Of a stretch of 64,000 nt of DNA, positions 55,278 through 62,199 are shown piece after piece. A model generated the notes under the pieces. It saw only the letters and a program-made list of their open reading frames with translations, did no database searches and was not told the DNA's origin. Numbering within the stretch: the stretch's first letter is position 1; each line of letters opens with the position of its first letter. This DNA is from Streptomyces sp. NBC_01478 (GTDB taxonomy: Bacteria > Actinomycetota > Actinomycetes > Streptomycetales > Streptomycetaceae), in NCBI RefSeq assembly GCF_036227225.1, contig NZ_CP109444.1, positions 8,351,501-8,415,500 of the forward strand. Direction: 5' to 3'. Made by a program: the position numbers and the translations under genes.

Positions 55278-55624
55278 AATTCCTCCTGGTGTGGTCGAGC
55301 ACCCTCATGCCGTGCCGGGGCGACGGTTCGCACCGTCCGATGCGCCGGGTTGTCCCCCCTGGGGCCCCTGGGCCACGCACCACCCGCTCGCGGATACTCG
55401 TGACGTGCCCAGTCCCAGCCTAATCACCAAAACCGTGGACTCGGCAGGCCCGCCCACCCCTTCGTGTGCGCCCGCGTGACCGAGACCGGCGATAGCGGAT
55501 CAAATCCTCCTGGAAAACGGCCAAATGGGACAGCCCGGGTATCTTGTTCTGTCCGCTCAGCCCTGCCGTCGGCACTCCGGTCGGTATTCCGATCGGCACT
55601 CCGGTCGGTATTTCGGTCCGCCCG
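55278..55624. other. Intergenic region with short tandem repeat
   Basis: No gene seen in 347 bp. It must hold the promoter of the EspI-like gene (minus strand). At 55570-55617 a 24-bp sequence occurs twice in tandem, each copy built of two 12-mers of the form CGGCACTCCGGT / CGGTATTCCGAT, just after the stop of the minus-strand gene that ends at 55625. Confidence 0.6.
55570..55617. repeat. Tandem repeat, 2 x 24 bp (4 x 12 bp)
   Basis: CGGCACTCCGGT-CGGTATTCCGAT is followed by CGGCACTCCGGT-CGGTATTTCGGT. The two 24-bp units differ at three positions. Confidence 0.8.
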
Positions 55625-56371
55625 TCAGTCCATACGGCGGGCCATGCCCAGCAGACCGACCTCCGCCTCCGTCGGCTGGGTCATCACGTACTGCCGGTCC
55701 CGATCCGTGCACCACAGCGTGACGCCGTCCGGCAAGGTGGGCAGTGCGTCGAGTTCGGTGCGCGGCAGGCCGATCACGCGGCCGATCTCCGCCGCCTCGT
55801 CCGGCGACACCCGCTGCACACCCACCAGCCGCGCCTGCCGCATCAACCGCGGTGCGACCGGGCTGAGATACGGCAGCAGCGTGAGCACGGACTGCCAGGG
55901 CGCCGACGTCACCCGCCCGCGCGGCGGCCGCATCCCGCAGTCCCGCACCACCAGGACCGGCGTACCGGCGGAGGCGCCCTGCGGGGGGACGCGGCCGACC
56001 TCGTACACCGCGAGGCCGTTCTGTCCGCCGCCCATCGCGTGCACCATCTGCATCCAGGCCTGCGGCCGTCCCGTCTCGACGGCGACCCGCGCTCCCGTGG
56101 CCGCCGCGCGCAGCGCCAGCACCTGGGCCGTCCAGAGGCCGCTGATCAGCAGGATGTCGTACGGCGTGGGGCGGTTGACGCCGAGCACGGCGGGCCGGCC
56201 CTCGGGGTCGATGCCGACCACCACGCCGTCGTCCCCGATGGGCAGCGACAGCGCTTCGACCTGGTCGACGGGCAGCGTGTGCCGGGGGTGGCGCGGGCCG
56301 AGCAGGCCGAAGCCGGAGCGCACCCGGGACGTGATGCCGGTGGCCCGGGGTTCGGTGGGTGTCATGGTCAT
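55625..56371 (-). CDS. Conserved hypothetical protein of the ESX locus
   Basis: 248-aa soluble protein without signal or membrane segment. Segments such as GVVVGIDPEGRPAVLGVNRP, TPYDILLISGLWTAQVLALR and EVGLLGMARRMD suggest an alpha/beta fold. It overlaps the eccE stop by one base (ATG at 56371; a second ATG at 56365), so it is co-translated with EccE. I cannot assign a function; context suggests a cytoplasmic accessory of type VII secretion, for example a chaperone or a partner of the EspI-like ATPase. Confidence 0.72.
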   Translation of the reverse strand: MTMTPTEPRATGITSRVRSGFGLLGPRHPRHTLPVDQVEALSLPIGDDGVVVGIDPEGRPAVLGVNRPTPYDILLISGLWTAQVLALRAAATGARVAVETGRPQAWMQMVHAMGGGQNGLAVYEVGRVPPQGASAGTPVLVVRDCGMRPPRGRVTSAPWQSVLTLLPYLSPVAPRLMRQARLVGVQRVSPDEAAEIGRVIGLPRTELDALPTLPDGVTLWCTDRDRQYVMTQPTEAEVGLLGMARRMD

Positions 56372-57690
56372 CAGCGGGCACCTCCGAGGGGCAACGTGGC
56401 GAGAACGCCGGGGAGTTGTTCACGGTCCAGGCGGGCCAGGCCGGTCCGCGCCTGCCGGGCGGCCTGCTCCAACTCGCGCCGCGCGTCGGTCAGTTCCTGA
56501 TTGCTGCGGCCGGTGATGCGCAGGTGCCCGGTGAGCGCCACGTCCTGCCGCTCGCCCCGGGCCAGCGTCAGACTGAACGTCGTCGCCAGCGCGGGGACCG
56601 CGGTCAGCCCGGCCACCAGTTGCGCCAACGAGGCGCCGGAGTCGCCCAGTTGGGGCCAGCGGCGCACCCAGTAGGTGGTGTGCCGGCGGTTGTCGCAGCG
56701 CCAACTGCGGCTGGACTCCTCGGTCCGCCGCTGCGGTGCCTCGCTCCGCCCGGCCTGCGCGGTCACCATCGGGTTGGCGCACGCGGAGGTGGCGATCGCG
56801 GCCGTCAGCTCCTCCTCCGAGAGCACGTTGGCCCGCAGCCCGGCACCGGACAACCGGCTCGACAGATGCTCCGCCGACCGCGCCAGGCACTTCTGCGCGC
56901 CGATCAGCCCGCCGCCGCGCGCGGCCACCGCCTCGGGGCACAGCTCGGGGTCGAGCTTCAGCGCGATCCAGGTGATACGGACGGCGGGAGAGCCCGTCTG
57001 GGCCTGCAGCGGCGCGTAGTTGCTCACCACGACCGACTGCTGCGGCAGATGCAGCGCGGGCGCGGGCTGTGTGTGCACCACGATCTGCGCCGATTCGAGA
57101 CGGATCCCGTCGACGTCGAGGGTGTCCCGGACCAGGCCCACCGGCAGCGGTCTGCGTCCGCGCTCGGCACGCAACGCGCCCGCGTCCGACTCCACTTGGA
57201 GCACCGCCGTGAGGAAGTCGCCGTCGCCGACCATCCCGACCGGCCGCTGGTCGCGGTCGTCACCGCGGTGGTAGCTGTACGTCCGCAGATTCGGGTCGCA
57301 CTCCACGGCGGGCGCGAGACCCGCGTCGGTCCCCGGCGGCACCGGAGTGCTCGCGGCCCGCCGGTTCCGGGCGCGCAGTGCGAGCAGCGTGCCGAGCCAC
57401 TCGGGCAGGGAGCGCCCCCGGCGTCGTACGACAGCGAGGACGACGAGCAGCGCGGCGAGCGCGATCGCGGGCACCAGCGCCATCGGACCGACGAGCCAGC
57501 CGGACACCACGAGCGCGGCGGCGAGCTCCAGCAGCACCAGCCGCTGGGTCGTGAACGAACCCCCGCGCCCCGAGCGCGACTTCAGATGCGGCGAAAAGGA
57601 ACCGGAAGCCGATCCCGATCCGGATGCCGACCCGGACGTCGATCCGGATCCCGATTGCGATCGCGACCGGTTCCGCGTTGCGGAAGCCAT
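56371..57690 (-). CDS. eccE: Type VII secretion protein EccE
   Basis: Membrane component of the ESX secretion complex, 439 aa. The N-terminus is a Ser/Gly/Arg-rich tail with SGSGSTSGSASGSGSASGS. Two adjacent membrane helices follow (about residues 55-95: LVLLELAAALVVSGWLVGPM and ALVPAIALAALLVVLAVV), then a cytoplasmic or peripheral domain (TYSYHRGDDRDQRPVGMVGD), as in EccE proteins. The ATG at 57690 has a G-rich site 9 nt upstream. It diverges from eccB, with 205 bp between the two starts. Confidence 0.78.
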   Translation of the reverse strand: MASATRNRSRSQSGSGSTSGSASGSGSASGSFSPHLKSRSGRGGSFTTQRLVLLELAAALVVSGWLVGPMALVPAIALAALLVVLAVVRRRGRSLPEWLGTLLALRARNRRAASTPVPPGTDAGLAPAVECDPNLRTYSYHRGDDRDQRPVGMVGDGDFLTAVLQVESDAGALRAERGRRPLPVGLVRDTLDVDGIRLESAQIVVHTQPAPALHLPQQSVVVSNYAPLQAQTGSPAVRITWIALKLDPELCPEAVAARGGGLIGAQKCLARSAEHLSSRLSGAGLRANVLSEEELTAAIATSACANPMVTAQAGRSEAPQRRTEESSRSWRCDNRRHTTYWVRRWPQLGDSGASLAQLVAGLTAVPALATTFSLTLARGERQDVALTGHLRITGRSNQELTDARRELEQAARQARTGLARLDREQLPGVLATLPLGGAR

Positions 57691-57895
57691 CACTCCAAAC
57701 CCCCCGAACTCTCCCGAACTTCCCTGCGCTCCGGTCCCCGCAAGGCCAGAGCACCCTACCCGTGACACAAGCACACCCACGCAACAGGCATAGTAGGGGG
57801 CGGGTCTGACACCAGAGGTATCAGAGGCAATCGGGGGCAGTGGACGTATCTCCACAGGTCCTCCACGGCTCCGCACGGGGAGAGAGCGGACACAG

Positions 57896-59425
57896 ATGGC
57901 ATCACGGCGCGACGAACTCAACGCCTACACCTTCGCGAAGCGCCGCACGCTGGCGTCCTTCCTGCAGCCGTCGCCGTCGGGCTCGGACGAAGGTGCTCCG
58001 AAACCGCTGGGCGCGCTGGTGCCCGGCCTCGTCGTCGGCGTGGTGATCCTCGCGGTGTTCGGCGGCATCGGCATGTTCAAGCCGACGGCCCCGAAGGGCT
58101 GGGCCACCCCCAACGAGCACGTCATCGTGGCGAGCAAGTCGACCACGCGGTATGTGGTGTTGAAGACCGACAACGAGGCCCAGCTCCACCCGGTGCTCAA
58201 CATGGCCTCCGCCAAGCTCCTCCTGGACCCCGGCAAGGACACCGTCATCACCGTCGCCGAGGACGTCCTCGACAGCGGCAAGCCCCCGCACGGCGCGACC
58301 ATCGGCATCCCGTACGCCCCCGACCGCCTGCCCTCCGACGACGAGGCCGAGGCGGCGAAGCGCTGGGCGGTCTGCGAGAGCCCCTCCGCCGGCGGCCGGT
58401 CCATCCAGAAGGCGGCGTTCGTCCTTGCCAAGAAGGACTGGTCCAGGACCGACGGGAGCGGCAAGCTCACCGGCGGCGACCTCATGTATGTCGTCGGCCC
58501 GGACGGCAAGCACCAGTACGTCGTCGACGCCAAGGGCACCGCCTACCCGCTGGCCGACCCCTCCGACAAGCAACTGCTCAAGGCCCTCGACACCCAGAGC
58601 CGCGCCCCACAGCGCGTCTCCCAGGAGTGGCTCGACACCCTCCACAAGGGCGACCCGATCGAGATCCCGGAGATCACCGGCATCCCGGGCGCGGAGGCGA
58701 ACGCCCTCACCGCACCGGAAGTGCGGAAGTACGACAAGGTCGGCGAGGTCATCAGCGCCAACGACGGCCAGGCGCGGAAGTACTACGTGGTGCTGCCCGG
58801 CGAGGTGGCCGGCATCTCGGAGTTCGTCGCCACGCTGCTGCTCAACAGCAGGGACCTCCTCCCGGCCGGACAGACGGGCGAGGCACAGCCGGTCAGCCCC
58901 GGCGCGGTCACCGACAGCACGACCTTCGAGGCCGACAAGGACTGGCCGACGTACACACCGAAGACGGTCAACGACGGCGCCGGCACCACCGGCGGCCGCA
59001 GCACGGTCTGCAATGTGCTGCGTTCGGTCGGCAAGAGCAACCGGACGACCCTGTCCACCTGGGTGGGCACGGACTTCCCCGCCCCCCTCCCCACCGGCTC
59101 CTCCAGCGCGTACGTCACCGCCGGCTCCGGTCAGCTCTACCGCCAGGTCATGGGCACCGAGGCCGACGCGGGCCCGGTCTTCCTGGTCACCGACACGGGC
59201 CTGCGGTACGCCCTGCAGTCCAACAGCGACAGCGCCACCGACGACAGCGGCATCGGTACGACGGCCAAGCAGCGCAAGGAAGAACTGAACGAGGCCAAGA
59301 TCGCCCAGACCCGCCTCGGCTACGAGAAGGTCACCCCGGCCCCCGTCCCCGCGGAGTGGTCGACGTTCCTGCCGACGGGCCCGCGCCTGTCGGAGGCGGC
59401 GGCACGGCAGCCGCAGGGTTCGTAG
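57896..59425 (+). CDS. eccB: Type VII secretion protein EccB
   Basis: Membrane-anchored ESX component with a large extracytoplasmic domain, 509 aa. The start MASRRDELNAYTFAKRRTLA and the single span near residues 41-60 (ALVPGLVVGVVILAVFGG) are hallmark features. The periplasmic-like part contains repeats (GGDLMYVVGPDGKHQYVVDA) and the two conserved Cys (AVCESP, TVCNVL) that can form a disulfide. ATG 57896 follows GGGAGAGAG. Upstream of mycP by 35 nt. Confidence 0.93.
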   Translation: MASRRDELNAYTFAKRRTLASFLQPSPSGSDEGAPKPLGALVPGLVVGVVILAVFGGIGMFKPTAPKGWATPNEHVIVASKSTTRYVVLKTDNEAQLHPVLNMASAKLLLDPGKDTVITVAEDVLDSGKPPHGATIGIPYAPDRLPSDDEAEAAKRWAVCESPSAGGRSIQKAAFVLAKKDWSRTDGSGKLTGGDLMYVVGPDGKHQYVVDAKGTAYPLADPSDKQLLKALDTQSRAPQRVSQEWLDTLHKGDPIEIPEITGIPGAEANALTAPEVRKYDKVGEVISANDGQARKYYVVLPGEVAGISEFVATLLLNSRDLLPAGQTGEAQPVSPGAVTDSTTFEADKDWPTYTPKTVNDGAGTTGGRSTVCNVLRSVGKSNRTTLSTWVGTDFPAPLPTGSSSAYVTAGSGQLYRQVMGTEADAGPVFLVTDTGLRYALQSNSDSATDDSGIGTTAKQRKEELNEAKIAQTRLGYEKVTPAPVPAEWSTFLPTGPRLSEAAARQPQGS

Positions 59426-59460
59426 GCGCGACGGGGGAAGGGTTGGGAAGGGTTCGACTC

Positions 59461-60711
59461 ATGCTGATCTCGCGGACGTTGAGGGTCACCGCGGCGACCT
59501 CGATGGTGGCCGTACCGCTGTTGGTGTCGCCGTTGTCGGTGACCCCGGCGTGGGCGGACGACGGCCAGTGCACGTTCCCGTCGAAGCCGTACACGGGCCG
59601 CCCCTGGGCGCTGCAACGCGTCAACCTGGACGAACTGTGGGCCCAGTCCACCGGCAAGGGCGTCAAGGTGGCCGTCATCGACACCGGTGTCGACGTCAAG
59701 AACCCGCAGTTGAAGCAGGCGGTCGACGCGTCGGCGGGGGAGAACCTGCTGCCGACCAAGAACGCCAAGGGCGAGAGCATCGACCGCGGCAACAAGCAGG
59801 GCACCACCGACACCGTCGGCCACGGCACGCGCGTGGCCGGCATCATCGCGGCGCGCCCCGCCAAGGGAACGGGCTTCGTGGGCCTGGCCCCCGACGCGAC
59901 GATCATCCCGATCAAGCAGAACGACGCGGAGGGCGACGGCACGGCCGCGACCCTGGCGACGGCGATCGACGACGCCGTCAGGAAGGGCGCCGGCGTCATC
60001 AACATCTCCCAGGACACGGCGAACGCCGTAGCCCCCGACGACAAGCTCGAAGCGGCCGTGGACCGCGCACTGGAACGGGGCGTCGTGGTCGTCGCCTCGG
60101 CCGGCAACGACGGCCTCGGCGGCACCGTCCAGATCACCTACCCGGCCTCCTACAAGGGCGTCCTTGCCGTGGCGGCCTCCGACCGCAACAACGAACGCGC
60201 CTCCTTCTCCCAGTCCGGCGAGTTCGTCGGCGTGGCCGCCCCCGGCGTCGACATGATCTCCACGGTCCCTGGCGACGGCCACTGCTCCGACAACGGTACG
60301 AGCTTCTCGGCGCCCTATGTCGCGGGCGTGGCGGCCCTGTTGAAGGCCAAGTACCCCAAGTGGTCGGCCCAGCAGATCGTCGCCCAGATCGAACAGACCG
60401 CGGAGCGCTCCATCTCCGGCCACGACCGCCTCGTCGGCTGGGGCGTCGTCGACCCGGTCAAGGCCCTGACGGACGTGGACCCCGAGCACCCCGTGGAGAC
60501 CCCCGAGCCCGAGGGCGGCGTGGCCAAGGGCGAGGCGCCCTCGGTCACCCCGCTCCACTTCGGCGAGACGGCGGACGAACGGGACCTGCGGCTGGGCACG
60601 TATGTGGTCGTCGGCGGGCTGGTCGTGGTGGCGGGCCTCGGGGGGACCGCGGTGGCAGTACGGGACGCGAGGCGACGGCGGGCACGGGTGACGGGCGGGA
60701 CGGGAAGTTGA
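59461..60711 (+). CDS. mycP: Type VII secretion-associated serine protease, mycosin
   Basis: Subtilisin-family protease anchored in the membrane, 416 aa. A Sec signal (LMLISRTLRV region to PAWADD) leads to the catalytic domain: Asp in KVAVIDTGVDVKNP, His in VGHGTRVAGII, Ser in NGTSFSAPYVAGVAA. A C-terminal span (TYVVVGGLVVVAGLGGTAVA) and a basic cytoplasmic tail follow. This layout is that of mycosins of ESX systems, which process substrates and stabilise the complex. ATG 59461 is chosen for the signal peptide and the preceding GGGAAGGG. Confidence 0.94.
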   Translation: MLISRTLRVTAATSMVAVPLLVSPLSVTPAWADDGQCTFPSKPYTGRPWALQRVNLDELWAQSTGKGVKVAVIDTGVDVKNPQLKQAVDASAGENLLPTKNAKGESIDRGNKQGTTDTVGHGTRVAGIIAARPAKGTGFVGLAPDATIIPIKQNDAEGDGTAATLATAIDDAVRKGAGVINISQDTANAVAPDDKLEAAVDRALERGVVVVASAGNDGLGGTVQITYPASYKGVLAVAASDRNNERASFSQSGEFVGVAAPGVDMISTVPGDGHCSDNGTSFSAPYVAGVAALLKAKYPKWSAQQIVAQIEQTAERSISGHDRLVGWGVVDPVKALTDVDPEHPVETPEPEGGVAKGEAPSVTPLHFGETADERDLRLGTYVVVGGLVVVAGLGGTAVAVRDARRRRARVTGGTGS

Positions 60712-60788
60712 CGGCGCGAACTCCAACAACCGTTGTCTGATGGGAAGTTGACGGAAGTGAATATCAACGACCTTGTGGCGGGCGGCCG

Positions 60789-61397
60789 ATGGACACGTTG
60801 ACCAAGCTGAACGTGTTCGTGCTCGTCCTGTCCGCCGTACTCCTCGCGATGGCCTGTGTGAAGGCGGACCGGGTGCGCGCCTGGCGGGAGGGCATCAACC
60901 CGTCGGCCCCCGAAGTCCCCGACGCCTCCTTCACCGTGGCCCGCGTCGTCCTCGTCGCGATGGCCGGCTTCGGCGTCTACACCGCCCTCCAGGGCTTCGG
61001 CGTCTCGGACGACCTGGCGTGGAGCGAGGGCGAGTTGACGAGCGCGGTGCGCGGCGCGACGTCCGACCTGGACGGCTTCACGTTTCAGGTCGACCAGGCG
61101 GACACGCCTCTCTACTTCGACGACTACAAGTCGCTGATCGAGGACAAGGTCGCGGAGAACGGCGGCGGCGACGCCCCGCAGACCGGCGTCTCGGCCGAAC
61201 CGTCCGCCACCGACACACCCGCCGAGGCCAACCTCACCGTCACGGCCCACGGCACGGACAAGGCGTTCTGCACGCACATCGTCCGCACCCGTTCGAAGGC
61301 GCACGACTACACCCCGCCGGGCATCACCGGCGGGGAGGGAACGCTGACGTTCGCCGGGTACCGGCTGACGGTGGTGACGCGGGAGGGGGCGTGCTGA
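60789..61397 (+). CDS. Membrane protein of unknown function, ESX-associated
   Basis: 202-aa protein with two N-terminal membrane helices (LNVFVLVLSAVLLAMACVKA and FTVARVVLVAMAGFGVYTAL) and an extracytoplasmic domain of about 130 residues. The latter has two Cys (KAFCTHIV and the C-terminal EGAC) likely to be disulfide-bonded. A Thr/Ala/Pro linker lies near residues 133-148. It follows mycP by 77 nt on the same strand. I do not recognise the family; it is probably an accessory ESX protein. Confidence 0.7.
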   Translation: MDTLTKLNVFVLVLSAVLLAMACVKADRVRAWREGINPSAPEVPDASFTVARVVLVAMAGFGVYTALQGFGVSDDLAWSEGELTSAVRGATSDLDGFTFQVDQADTPLYFDDYKSLIEDKVAENGGGDAPQTGVSAEPSATDTPAEANLTVTAHGTDKAFCTHIVRTRSKAHDYTPPGITGGEGTLTFAGYRLTVVTREGAC

Positions 61398-61599
61398 ACG
61401 GCCTGCCGACGGCCAGAGCAACCACCGCTGCACCCTGCAGGCGGACTTCGGCCTCTACGCGGCGCGGCTCAAGGCGGCGGCCGACGGGTACGGAGCGCGC
61501 CCAGGCGACATCCGCGCTACGCATCTTTGCCGAGCGGTCGGCGAAGGCGCGTGGCTGCTCGACACCGACCACTCCATGACCAATGCCCAGGTGGGGGTG
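61398..61599 (+). other. Gap between convergent genes with possible coding remnant
   Basis: One plus-strand frame from about 61405 to 61570 reads ADGQSNHRCTLQADFGLYAA then RLKAAADGYGARPGD, with strong C/G third-position bias typical of real Streptomyces coding sequence. It has no start codon with ribosome-binding site and runs into the opposing lipoprotein gene. This may be the tail of a lost or frame-shifted gene. Confidence 0.4.
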
Positions 61600-62136
61600 T
61601 CAGTCCTGGCAGACGGCGGTCTTCGCGACGGTGGCCGCGTACTGCTCGACGAGCCGCCGCATGTCCGACGCGGCTGAGGCATGGGTGGCCCGAGCCGTCG
61701 CCCACACCGAGCTCTCCGACGACGCGGAAGCGGGGCACCCCACCTTCGCTACGGCGCCGGTTTTCGAATAGATCAACTGCCCGTTGTCCGCGCTGGAGTC
61801 ATTGGGATCGACGCCGATCGCGGACGTGGCCACGTCCCTGGCGGAGGTGTCGGCCGCTCGTTTCTCCGTGCTGACGGAGAGCACCGTTTTCCCGTCGACC
61901 TGGAGCCGGCAGCGCTGCACTCCGACCGCGGATGTCGGCTGCGCGCTGATCTTCTTCCCGGGCGGCAGTACGGGTTCCAGGGTGGCGCTGGAAATCTTGG
62001 TGCCGCACAGATCCTTCGGTAGGGCGTACTCGCGTGTGGGGGACGGCGAAGAGCAAGAAGCCGTTGCCACGACGAGGAGCGCCGCTCCGAAGGCGACAGC
62101 GGCGTGACGTCGTCCGCTGCCCGAGAGTCCCTGCAT
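61600..62136 (-). CDS. Lipoprotein of unknown function
   Basis: 178 aa from ATG 62136: GSGRRHAAVAFGAALLVVAT then the lipobox-like TASC (Cys near residue 28). The mature part has three more Cys (LCGTK, QRCRL, VGCPA) plus one at the C-terminus (AVCQD), so two disulfides are possible. A GTG at 62196, beginning 4 nt after the stop of the upstream gene, would add 20 residues and allow translational coupling, but would place the signal helix unusually far in. It pairs with the large minus-strand gene upstream. Confidence 0.7.
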   Translation of the reverse strand: MQGLSGSGRRHAAVAFGAALLVVATASCSSPSPTREYALPKDLCGTKISSATLEPVLPPGKKISAQPTSAVGVQRCRLQVDGKTVLSVSTEKRAADTSARDVATSAIGVDPNDSSADNGQLIYSKTGAVAKVGCPASASSESSVWATARATHASAASDMRRLVEQYAATVAKTAVCQD

Positions 62137-62199
62137 CGCGTTGTCCAATACCGTTGGTGATTCTGCCTGTGGGTGGGGGAGTCGTGGATCGGTCACGGA

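Noticed and set aside
52212..55403. 1063-codon plus-strand frame opposite the EspI-like gene
   Set aside because: Leu/Arg/Gly-rich antisense shadow; the minus strand has a P-loop ATPase, a GTG start with AGGAGG and a matching terminator.
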